From positions 1-13,343 of the forward strand of contig JAVVPE010000043.1 of the NCBI GenBank assembly GCA_036655915.1: a stretch of DNA of 13,343 nucleotides, in the 5' to 3' direction. The stretch is from JAVWGW01 sp036655915. Its GTDB lineage: Bacteria > Actinomycetota > Coriobacteriia > Coriobacteriales > Eggerthellaceae. Under the pieces are notes generated by a model. It was given only the letters and a program-made list of their open reading frames with translations, made no database searches and was not told where the DNA came from. Below are positions 6,291-13,343 of the stretch, one piece after another. Made by a program: the position numbers and the translations under genes. The first letter of the stretch is position 1, and the number at the start of each line of letters is the position of its first letter.

Positions 6291-9242
6291 ATGACTTTAC
6301 GCCTTATTACAACAACAAACTCCCTGGCAACAAGCGAGCGCATTGCCCAGGCGGCGGCCGATGGGTCGGCTAAAAACGCCGTCGTTTGGCTGCTGCCCAC
6401 CTATGCTGCGGTGCTGGCACGGCGCAAAGCCTTGGCCGCTGCAGCGTCTTGTGCGCGCTTTGGCGTGACGCTTACCACGCTGAGCGCTTGGGTGGCCGAT
6501 ACCTGGGAACTCTACGGCAACGGCTGCACGCTTGTTTCGCCGGTGCAGCGCGATTTGCTGGTGCAGCGCCTGCTTGAAGAGGCTCATGTTGCAGGCGAAG
6601 CGCAGCATATCGCTTCCACGGCAGGCATGGTCGAGCTGATTGCTAGCGCGGTGGCCGAAGGCGCGGGGTTAGCCGCTTTTAGCGCTGCGTGTTCGGGGGT
6701 GTATCCCGACGGCTTTGCGCCCACCACTGCCGAAGCTGAATTGTTGTTAGTTGCCCACCGTTATTTTGAAGAGCTTGAGCGGCGCTCTTTATGCGAAACG
6801 GGGCAGGCGCTTATGGTTTTGTTTGAAGCAAACAGGCAGGCCCCCTCTTTCATCTGCGAGGGGTTTTCTGCCCTGGATGCGGCTTCTGCCTGCGCCTTTG
6901 CCCGCTTTGCCGCACACGAAGAGGTGGCGTTTGTTGTGCAAACTGCGCCGGATTCCTCCTTCGATGCAGCGGCCGAACTTGCAGCGGTTTTTGCAGCGCA
7001 GGGTGCGGCTACGCTGCGCGAACACGACGTTGCGCACCCCCCGGCACCCCGTGCGCCCGAGCTGCAGGCTTTCTGTGCGGCGCTTTTTCATCCCGACGCC
7101 GCACACCCCGTGCGCGCCACGGGTGCGGTGCGGTTTTTGCTGCCTGCGGGGCGCTATGCGGCACCTTCCCTGCTTGCCGACACCCTGATTGAACTGGCGC
7201 CCAGCCCCGATAAACCCCTTGTTGTTGCCTGCAGTGATCCAGCGGCGCTTTTCTACACCATTGCCCCCTGGCTTGAAACGGCGGGTATTGCTTCGGCCGC
7301 ATCGTATAATCGCCGCTTCGGCGAAGTGGCCATCGGCCGTGCCCTTGTTGCCCTGATGGCGCTTGGGGATGAGGCTTCGCACCCCGACACCTTTGCTGCG
7401 AGCGATTACGCTTTAAGCCCGCTTTCGGATATGAGCGTGCGCATGGCCTATGCCCTCGATGCGAAGTGGCGCGGTCATCGCGGCATTGATCGGGAAGGCA
7501 TTCTCGATGATCTGTGCGATTATGCGCCGGAACTTGCCGCACCGCTTATCGGATCGTTTGAGGCGGGGCGCCCCGATGAAGCCTTTGCCCTTGCCACGCA
7601 ATTCTTTCTGTCCCATTTTGTGGGGTCGGAAACGTTTCGCGCCGAACAGCTTTCCGCTCTTGCCACAGCCCAGCAGGTGTGCGCTCAGGCGCGCGCGCTT
7701 GGTTTTGATTTTGCTGCGGCCGCAGGCGTGCTGCAAGCGCAATCCATCAGCGTTCATACGGCGCTCGGGGCGTGCCCCTGCGTGCATTTTACGACGCTTG
7801 CCCAGGCGGCTTGGGCAGCCCCGTGCACGCGCGGCTCTCTTGCCACACTTGTGGTGGCCGATTTGAATGCGACTGATTATGGCGTTGGTGTGGCGCGCAG
7901 CTCTAAAGATCTGCTGTTTGAAAAGTTGGGGTACACGCACACTCCCGATCCTTTGCAGCGCGTGCGGGCTCACTTTTTTGCCGCCTGCGCACTTCCGCAA
8001 GATACGCTTATTTTCCAGCGCGCGCTCAACAATGAACAGGCCGAACCCGCCTATCCGGCCGTCGTTTTTGAAGATGCAATCGATTGCTATCGCGTAAATC
8101 CCACCGACGCTTCCGAACTCGATCGCGTGACAGGCTTGCCCGCGGGCTTGCTGCCGTTTGCTGTGCAGGCGGGAGAAGAGCACTTCTCAAAAAACCTCTG
8201 CGGTAGCGATGCTGCCCAGGCTGCCGATGCGGCCACACAGCGTGTGCCCCTGCCTTTAACGGGGCAGCTTTCCCCGCGCAACAGCGGCCGCATTGTTTTG
8301 CCGCGCCTCTATGCGCAAGGTGCCAGCTATGCCGGGATGGATCTTTCCCCTTCGGCCATCGAAAGCTATTTGGAATGCCCCTACAAGTGGTTTTCGCTGC
8401 GGCGTCTTGGCCTGGCCGTGCCCGATGCAGGTTTTGGGGGCATCGAAAAAGGCAACTTTGCCCATACGGTGCTGCAGCGCTTCTACCAGGAGTTTCCCGA
8501 GCGGGCGGGCGTGGCGAAACCAAGGCAGGAAAGCATGGCGGCTGCACAGGAATTTTTGGCGCAACTTTTCGATGAGGAAGCGGCGCGCCAGCCCCAGCTT
8601 GCCCCCAATCGCAATCCGCTTATCGCGCTTGGCCCCTGGGAAGTGCGGCAGCAAGAGGAATTAAAGCGCCAGTTGCAGGAATTTCTTGTGCGCGATAGCG
8701 CGCTGCTGCCCGGGTTTACGCCAAGCTATTTCGAGTGGCAGTTTGGCCATGTTGCCCCCATCAGTTACGCGGGGGCTAATCTGCTAGGGCAAATCGATCG
8801 CATCGATGTCAACGAACGCAACCAGGCGGTTGTTATCGATTACAAAAGCACGCTCAACGACGATTACCATGCCTTGCCCGCGCAGGGTGAGCAGTTCGTG
8901 CTGCCGCACAAAATTCAAACACTCATATACGCCCAGGTGGTACGCGAAGTGCTTGGGCTAGAGGTCGTGGGCGCGCTTTACACTTGCGTTTTGAAGCCGG
9001 GGCTCTACGGTGCCTACGACGGCAGCGTTTTGGGTCCGGCCGACCTTCCCGGCATACACGAAAAACGCAATGGGTCGCACTATGCGCACCTAGCTTCCTT
9101 CCCCGATCTGCTCGATTGCACCGAAGCACTCATTGCCGAGCGCCTGGGCGTTTTGCAGGCGGGTCTTATTCAGCCCTGCCCGCACACGGAAAAAGTGTGC
9201 ACCTATTGCCCGGTCACCCTGTGCGAAGCGAGGCGCGCGTAA
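6291..9242 (+). CDS. addB: AddB-like subunit of helicase-nuclease: PD-(D/E)XK nuclease with iron-sulfur cluster
   Basis: A 983-residue protein, somewhat shorter than B. subtilis AddB (about 1,166). It is the partner of AddA in resecting double-strand ends for RecA recombination and in degrading foreign linear DNA. The N-terminal part looks like the inactive helicase-like domain, and I see no Walker A motif: the start LITTTNSLATSER has no GKT. The C-terminal nuclease is clear: His725 in GNFAHTVLQRF, Asp836 in GQIDRID, Asp850-Tyr-Lys852 in VVIDYKST, and Gln876-x3-Tyr880. An iron-sulfur staple is formed by Cys696 in LECPYKW with Cys970, Cys973 and Cys978 in VCTYCPVTLC at the extreme C-terminus, close to the AddB pattern. 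The first ATG is used; no ribosome binding site precedes it. The stop overlaps the addA start by one base (TAATG). Rapidly evolving N-terminal sequence makes the exact subfamily less certain than the nuclease. Confidence 0.88.
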   Translation: MTLRLITTTNSLATSERIAQAAADGSAKNAVVWLLPTYAAVLARRKALAAAASCARFGVTLTTLSAWVADTWELYGNGCTLVSPVQRDLLVQRLLEEAHVAGEAQHIASTAGMVELIASAVAEGAGLAAFSAACSGVYPDGFAPTTAEAELLLVAHRYFEELERRSLCETGQALMVLFEANRQAPSFICEGFSALDAASACAFARFAAHEEVAFVVQTAPDSSFDAAAELAAVFAAQGAATLREHDVAHPPAPRAPELQAFCAALFHPDAAHPVRATGAVRFLLPAGRYAAPSLLADTLIELAPSPDKPLVVACSDPAALFYTIAPWLETAGIASAASYNRRFGEVAIGRALVALMALGDEASHPDTFAASDYALSPLSDMSVRMAYALDAKWRGHRGIDREGILDDLCDYAPELAAPLIGSFEAGRPDEAFALATQFFLSHFVGSETFRAEQLSALATAQQVCAQARALGFDFAAAAGVLQAQSISVHTALGACPCVHFTTLAQAAWAAPCTRGSLATLVVADLNATDYGVGVARSSKDLLFEKLGYTHTPDPLQRVRAHFFAACALPQDTLIFQRALNNEQAEPAYPAVVFEDAIDCYRVNPTDASELDRVTGLPAGLLPFAVQAGEEHFSKNLCGSDAAQAADAATQRVPLPLTGQLSPRNSGRIVLPRLYAQGASYAGMDLSPSAIESYLECPYKWFSLRRLGLAVPDAGFGGIEKGNFAHTVLQRFYQEFPERAGVAKPRQESMAAAQEFLAQLFDEEAARQPQLAPNRNPLIALGPWEVRQQEELKRQLQEFLVRDSALLPGFTPSYFEWQFGHVAPISYAGANLLGQIDRIDVNERNQAVVIDYKSTLNDDYHALPAQGEQFVLPHKIQTLIYAQVVREVLGLEVVGALYTCVLKPGLYGAYDGSVLGPADLPGIHEKRNGSHYAHLASFPDLLDCTEALIAERLGVLQAGLIQPCPHTEKVCTYCPVTLCEARRA

Positions 9243-12200
9243 TGGATATGACAAGGTTTACCGCTGCGCAAAGGCAAAGCGTCGAGCACCTAGAAGGTCC
9301 GCTTTTTATTTCTGCGGGCGCAGGGTCAGGCAAAACATTTACGCTGCAACAACGTATTGCCTATGCGCTTTCGCCCCAAAGCGGACCTGCTCTGTCTTCG
9401 ATAGATGAAGTGTTGGCCATCACCTTTATGGAAAAGGCCGCGGCTGAAATAAAGGCACGCGTGCGTTCGGCTCTGCGCGCTGAGGGCTTGTTTGAAGAAG
9501 CGCTCAAAGTGGACGGGGCCTGGATTTCAACGATTCACGGCATGTGTTCGCGCATCTTGCACGAAAACGCCCTTGAATGCGGCCTCGACCCGGCCTTCAC
9601 CATAGTCCTCGATTTTGAGGCAAGCCAGCTGCGCGCCGAAGCAATCGATGAAGTGCTGCGCTGCGAAAACGAAGCTCAAAACAGTCGCTTTTCTGCGCTG
9701 TTCGCCGAATATGGCACCAACAAAAACACGGCGTATTCGGTGGCGGGATTGCTCAATACCCTGCTTAAGGAGTGCGCTTCGTTTGAGGCGGGACTCGATG
9801 CCGTCTGTTTGGGTCCGGCACCTACAGCCCCCTCAAAGATGGCGCGTGAGCTGCTGGAGGCCTACGAATCGGTGCATCTTCTTGCCGAAGCGAAGATGAG
9901 CGCAAAAGCGGGCGTGAAAATAAGCAATGCCGCCACGTCTGCTTTGGCGGCGTGCGAAAGTCTGCAGCGCTTCTTAGAATCGGGCAGCCAAAACCTCGAA
10001 GAATTTATGGGTGTAGTGGCAGGGATTGATCGCATCGCTTTGTTTGGTGGCGAAGAAGAAAAGCAGGCGGCAACCCTCTCGCAGCAGACGCTTGATAAGG
10101 TGTATAGCAACGCAAACGCCACCCTGGGTCGCCACTATACGGAAAGCCTCATGGACCTTGCCCATGAGGTTATGCACACCTACGATCGCCTGCTTGCCGA
10201 TCGCGCCGCACTCGATCAAAACGGCCTTTTGCGCACCACATTGCGCGTATTGACCGAACACCCCACCCTTGCCAATCGCTATCGCAAGCAATTTAAGCTG
10301 GTCATGGTCGATGAATTTCAAGATACCGACCAGATGCAAATAGATTTGATTACAAAACTTACCGGTATTGAACATCTGTGCACGGTGGGCGATGCACAGC
10401 AGAGCATCTATCGCTTTCGTGGGGCAGATGTCCACATCTACCAGGCACAGCGCGCACGCATGCAAGCTTTTGGCCCGCAGGCTCTTTGCGTGCAGCTTGA
10501 CGACAACTTTCGCAGCCATGGTGATATTTTGGCTTTTGTGCGCCACATCTGCGCGCAGGAAAGCGTATTCGGTAGCGATTTTCTCGATCTGCAACCGGCA
10601 CGCGCCGAACGCGGTGTGTATAAAGGCAGCACCCCGCGCATCGACCTCCAATTAACAACCTATACGACGGGAAAAAAACTCGCGGCCGTGGAGGCCGAAG
10701 CACGGGGCATCGCCGAGCGTTTTGCGGCGCTGCGCGCTGCGGGCCATGCGGCAAACGAAATGGTGGTGTTGCTGGGAGCCATGTCAAACGCTGCGGTGTA
10801 TGCGGAGGCTTTGCGCGCTGAAGGCTTCGAGTGCATCATGGTGGGCGGTTCGACATTTTACCAGGCACAAGAGGTCAAGGTCATCGGCAATCTTGTGCAA
10901 GCGCTGGCCAACCCCGCCCATACCGAAGCCCTTTTTTCGGTGCTCAGCAGCCCGCTGCTGCAGCTTTCAGCCGACGATTTTATACAGCTTGCCACCGGCG
11001 TGGATGAACAGGGCAAGCTGAAGCGGCGCTCGATTGACCGGGGCCTTTACCAGGTGGAAGCCGGCGATTCTGCCTTGCTGCAGCAGGCGGCCGAACTGTT
11101 TGCGCGCGCACGCCACGCGCTTGTTACCCAGCGTCCCTCGCAGATTATCCTGCAGTTTGTCATTGACGCGGGATGGTTTGCGCGCCTGGAAGCCCAGGGT
11201 GTGCAGGGGAGTGCGGTGGCTTCCAATATTCTTAAAGCGCTGCGCCAGATCGAGGATTTGGAACAAAAGCCCGGCTACGGCATGGCGCAGGTGGCGCGCG
11301 ATTTTGGCGCGATGATGGCGGCTGGTGTGAAAGACGGGCAAGGCTCTCTTGCCGTTGAAAACCAGAATGCCGTGCGCATCATGACCATCCATAAATCGAA
11401 GGGTTTAGAGTTTCCTCTTGTTGCGGTTGCCGCCTACGATTCGCTTACGCCGCCGGCAGGTGCTTTGCGTACCCTTGCGTTTCAAGGCGCGCTCTATCTG
11501 CAACTTTTGGCGCACAGCAGCGCTTTTGAGTCACCCGTGAAAGGCGATTACGCCTATGTTGTACCCGACCTTTTGCCCGACCTTCTTGCCGATCCGGCTG
11601 CGGCAGGCGACCCCGCAAGTTTCGGCTGCGTTCTGCGCGCACTTGAGGCCAAAGAAGAGGCCGCCGAAGGCAAGCGGCGCCTTTATGTCGCGCTCACGCG
11701 TGCGAGCGAATGCCTGATAGTGGGCGGTATTGTAAAGCCGACGAAGGATATTTTTGCCACCTACGCCAAACGCAATCCGCTCCTTAACGCCCTGCGCAGC
11801 GCCCTGTGCGGCGACGCCGATTTCCCCGAAGAAGAGGCGCTGCTTGCCTATGGTGGCAGCGCGCCGGCCCATTTCGCTCGCATCAGAGTGGGGGCAGACG
11901 AGGGCGCACAACAGGGTGACGGGGAAGAGGAAGGCAGTGGTGGTGCGACCAGCGATACGCAGCAGACCTGCGCAGATGCGCAGGAAGTGGCCACGGTGTG
12001 CATCCCTGTGCTGCCTTTGCAGAAAACTTTGGCCTACACACCTCTTAAGCTGCGCGAGGATGTGTTTTCTTATTCGGGCATTGCTGCCTGCGAAAATTCC
12101 ACCGCACACAACAAGCACGACGATGGCAGCGCCGCGCCTACGGCCCAAGCGAGCGCCTTGGCTGGCCCTGTTGCAGCAACCGATTTGGGCACGGCGTTTC

Positions 12201-12814
12201 ATCGCATCGCCCAGTATGCTGTGATAAGTGCGCCCGAACAGGGCGGTCGCCTGGTCGCACCGAATAAGCAGCGCATTGACGCCATCGCGGGTCTTTATGG
12301 TGTTGTGGGCACGGCGCGCGCGCGTCTCGATGCCGCGCTGGCGCGTTGGTTTGCCAGCGAACCCGCGCGCCAGGCACAAAGCTACGCCACCATGCGTGCC
12401 GAAGTTCCCTTCTTCGTACAACTTGCCGGCAACCCCAGCCATGGCAAGGGCGGCAACAGCGCTGCCAATGAGGGCACCCCTCTTTTCATGGAGGGCGAAA
12501 TCGACCTGCTGTGCAGCGATGCCGAAGCCAGGCGCGCGTTTGTTATCGATTACAAAACGGGGGGATCCTCTGAAGAATCGCCCGATCAACTACAGGAAAA
12601 GCACCTGTTGCAGGCCACCTGTTACGCCTACGCCATCCTCTCGCAAGGCTACGAAACCGCAGATTTCGCCTTCGTCCGCGTCGAACAGCAGGTTTCAGCC
12701 AATTGCACCCAGCCCCAAGTAGTAAGCTATCACTTCGAAGCCGCTGGGCTGCTCGCCCTGGAACAAACCATCTGCGCCGCGCACAAAAAAGCCTCTCACA
12801 CCCCCCGCAGCTAA
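9242..12814 (+). CDS. addA: AddA-like subunit: UvrD/RecB-type helicase with C-terminal nuclease
   Basis: A 1,190-residue protein, near the B. subtilis AddA length of 1,232. It unwinds double-stranded ends with 3'-5' polarity and cuts one strand. Superfamily 1 helicase motifs are complete: Q-motif FTAAQRQSVE, Walker A GAGSGKT (26-32), motif Ia TFMEKAAAEIKARV, motif II VDEFQDT (356-362), motif III GDAQQSIYRFRGAD (383-396), motif IV DDNFRSH (420-426), motif V MTIHKSKGLEFP (714-725) and motif VI LYVALTRA (814-821). The RecB-type nuclease has His987, Asp1088 in GEIDLL, Asp1103-Tyr-Lys1105 in VIDYKTG, and Gln1124-x3-Tyr1128. A low-complexity acidic, Gly- and Gln-rich stretch around residues 883-917 links the two domains. 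The frame is open upstream to 8984, but ATG 9242 is chosen because it starts right before the helicase fold, forms TAATG with the addB stop, and has GAGG 8 nt upstream (9230-9233). Confidence 0.95.
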   Translation: MDMTRFTAAQRQSVEHLEGPLFISAGAGSGKTFTLQQRIAYALSPQSGPALSSIDEVLAITFMEKAAAEIKARVRSALRAEGLFEEALKVDGAWISTIHGMCSRILHENALECGLDPAFTIVLDFEASQLRAEAIDEVLRCENEAQNSRFSALFAEYGTNKNTAYSVAGLLNTLLKECASFEAGLDAVCLGPAPTAPSKMARELLEAYESVHLLAEAKMSAKAGVKISNAATSALAACESLQRFLESGSQNLEEFMGVVAGIDRIALFGGEEEKQAATLSQQTLDKVYSNANATLGRHYTESLMDLAHEVMHTYDRLLADRAALDQNGLLRTTLRVLTEHPTLANRYRKQFKLVMVDEFQDTDQMQIDLITKLTGIEHLCTVGDAQQSIYRFRGADVHIYQAQRARMQAFGPQALCVQLDDNFRSHGDILAFVRHICAQESVFGSDFLDLQPARAERGVYKGSTPRIDLQLTTYTTGKKLAAVEAEARGIAERFAALRAAGHAANEMVVLLGAMSNAAVYAEALRAEGFECIMVGGSTFYQAQEVKVIGNLVQALANPAHTEALFSVLSSPLLQLSADDFIQLATGVDEQGKLKRRSIDRGLYQVEAGDSALLQQAAELFARARHALVTQRPSQIILQFVIDAGWFARLEAQGVQGSAVASNILKALRQIEDLEQKPGYGMAQVARDFGAMMAAGVKDGQGSLAVENQNAVRIMTIHKSKGLEFPLVAVAAYDSLTPPAGALRTLAFQGALYLQLLAHSSAFESPVKGDYAYVVPDLLPDLLADPAAAGDPASFGCVLRALEAKEEAAEGKRRLYVALTRASECLIVGGIVKPTKDIFATYAKRNPLLNALRSALCGDADFPEEEALLAYGGSAPAHFARIRVGADEGAQQGDGEEEGSGGATSDTQQTCADAQEVATVCIPVLPLQKTLAYTPLKLREDVFSYSGIAACENSTAHNKHDDGSAAPTAQASALAGPVAATDLGTAFHRIAQYAVISAPEQGGRLVAPNKQRIDAIAGLYGVVGTARARLDAALARWFASEPARQAQSYATMRAEVPFFVQLAGNPSHGKGGNSAANEGTPLFMEGEIDLLCSDAEARRAFVIDYKTGGSSEESPDQLQEKHLLQATCYAYAILSQGYETADFAFVRVEQQVSANCTQPQVVSYHFEAAGLLALEQTICAAHKKASHTPRS

Positions 12815-12861
12815 GCCATCTACCGATTGGTGCAACGCTTTTTTTCTAAGTCAATCATGAG

Positions 12862-12937
12862 GGCGTAGGCAATAGAATCTCATCGGGGTGCAAAGCTACC
12901 CGATGATGGGTCTTGGGTCTGCGCGAAGGGGTTTACC
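12862..12937 (+). ncRNA. Structured leader of the lipoprotein gene; weak candidate class-I c-di-GMP (GEMM) riboswitch
   Basis: The stretch between addA and the last gene contains GGCAA (12868-12872), then GGGGTGCAAAGCTA about 15 nt later, then GC-rich pairing segments and GGGGTTTACC just before the ATG. This order recalls the GEMM consensus (GGCAAACC, a hairpin, GGGACGCAAAGC, a second arm, GGUUACC), and the length of about 76 nt fits. Against it, no GAAA tetraloop or clear receptor helix is seen, and TCATCGGG/CCCGATGA form an alternative 8-bp hairpin with GTGCAAAGCTA as loop. A -10-like TAGAAT (12873-12878) inside the element would, if used, start transcription within it. Control of an exported-protein gene would suit a c-di-GMP switch. 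This is a suggestion, not an identification. Confidence 0.25.
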
Positions 12938-13343
12938 ATGAAAGATTCAGTTAAATCAAAGAAAGTGTTCTCATGTGCGTTGGTTACGGTTTTCGCGCTT
13001 GTGATGGCGATGGGCAGCGCTATCGCCGCCTTCGCCGGCAACTTCAAAAGAATTGCAATCGTGGTCGCTCTTGGGATTGCGCTGTTTTCCCTTGGCGCGT
13101 GCGCGTCGCCTTCCAGTCAGGGCCAGAAGGAGCCGTTTACTCCTGCGATGCCCACGCTCGACAAGTCGGGCCTCTACGGCTCCGGCGAGAGTATTGCAGT
13201 AGGGGGCATCGTGCTAAACGGCAAAGAACAGTCAACCGGGGTTGAGATATCCTTGGGTTTTCCGTCAATCACTGGATCGGCATCACTCCCCGACAAAGTG
13301 AGTGTATCCGATTTTAGGGGCGGTTCGTTCGATGAATCGTCGT
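12938..13343 (+). CDS. Exported lipoprotein, N-terminal part, function unknown (cut by window edge)
   Basis: An open frame of 135 codons runs to the window end. The ATG is preceded by AAGGGG (12926-12931) at 6 nt. The protein starts with a charged stretch (MKDSVKSKK), then a hydrophobic segment (10-34) ending in AFA-G, which is a good signal peptidase I site. A second positively charged hydrophobic segment follows (FKRIAIVVALGIALFSLGAC), with lipobox LGAC and Cys55 as the likely lipidated residue. Beyond Cys55 the sequence is Ser/Gly/Pro-rich and hydrophilic, without a domain I recognise. A single signal sequence would be enough, so the doubled arrangement is odd. Starts at the inner ATG codons (Met23, Met25) are possible but lack a ribosome binding site. 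Expected location is the outer face of the cytoplasmic membrane. Gene presence is fairly sure; function is unknown. Confidence 0.75.
   Translation, partial: MKDSVKSKKVFSCALVTVFALVMAMGSAIAAFAGNFKRIAIVVALGIALFSLGACASPSSQGQKEPFTPAMPTLDKSGLYGSGESIAVGGIVLNGKEQSTGVEISLGFPSITGSASLPDKVSVSDFRGGSFDESS

Noticed and set aside
8984..9241. Upstream start extending the AddA frame by 86 residues into addB
   Set aside because: The region codes for the AddB nuclease and its iron-sulfur cysteines; TAATG at 9240 is the natural operon junction.
11531..12589. 352-codon open frame on the minus strand across addA
   Set aside because: It is antisense to the helicase motif VI and nuclease regions of addA; no domain or start signal.
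12815..12846. T-run (12839-12845) after addA as an intrinsic terminator
   Set aside because: The seven T residues are preceded only by a poor 3-4 bp stem (GCCA/TGGT), so no convincing hairpin can be drawn. It might be a weak or factor-assisted terminator.
12973..13245. 90-codon rightward open frame overlapping the lipoprotein gene
   Set aside because: It is in a different frame from the ribosome-binding-site-supported ATG 12938. Its product lacks any signal or domain, while the 12938 frame gives a clear export signal and lipobox.

Overview
The window looks like a bacterial chromosome segment carrying one acquired defence module next to housekeeping genes. The four-subunit pyruvate:ferredoxin oxidoreductase points to an anaerobe. 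Base use in the core genes is moderately GC-rich, the DNA-repair enzyme is AddAB-type, and the last gene encodes an exported lipoprotein. A Coriobacteriia (Eggerthellaceae-like) or other anaerobic actinobacterial or Firmicutes host would fit, but this is an impression and not a placement.

Left part (1-2976): a divergently arranged type II restriction-modification system of the Sau3AI kind. A C5-cytosine DNA methyltransferase reads leftward and runs off the window edge close to its C-terminus. A MutH/Sau3AI-family endonuclease reads rightward. Both should act on GATC. They are clearly more AT-rich than everything to their right, as expected of horizontally acquired genes. The 213-bp gap between them holds three GATC sites. 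Two of these lie inside a good sigma70-type promoter for the methyltransferase (TTGATC-17 bp-TATAAT), whereas the two genes together have only one GATC each. This suggests methylation- or occupancy-dependent autoregulation.

Middle part (about 2977-6247): a short spacer with small direct repeats, then a tight porG-porD-porA-porB operon (4-bp overlap, 1-bp gap, 10-bp gap). It encodes the four subunits of pyruvate (2-oxoacid):ferredoxin oxidoreductase and ends at a strong hairpin terminator.

Right part (6279-12814): a two-gene addB-addA operon with a TAATG junction. It encodes a RecBCD-like helicase-nuclease for double-strand-break processing. AddB carries an iron-sulfur nuclease domain and no visible Walker A. 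AddA carries the full set of UvrD-type helicase motifs and a second nuclease domain. AddB may be translated from a leaderless message. Functionally, AddAB would degrade the ends made when the GATC endonuclease cuts unmodified DNA, though nothing here shows co-regulation.

Far right (12815-13343): a 123-bp leader with a structured element that weakly resembles a class-I cyclic-di-GMP (GEMM) riboswitch. It is followed by the start of a lipoprotein gene with two consecutive signal-peptide-like segments. No tRNA, rRNA, CRISPR array or transposase was seen.
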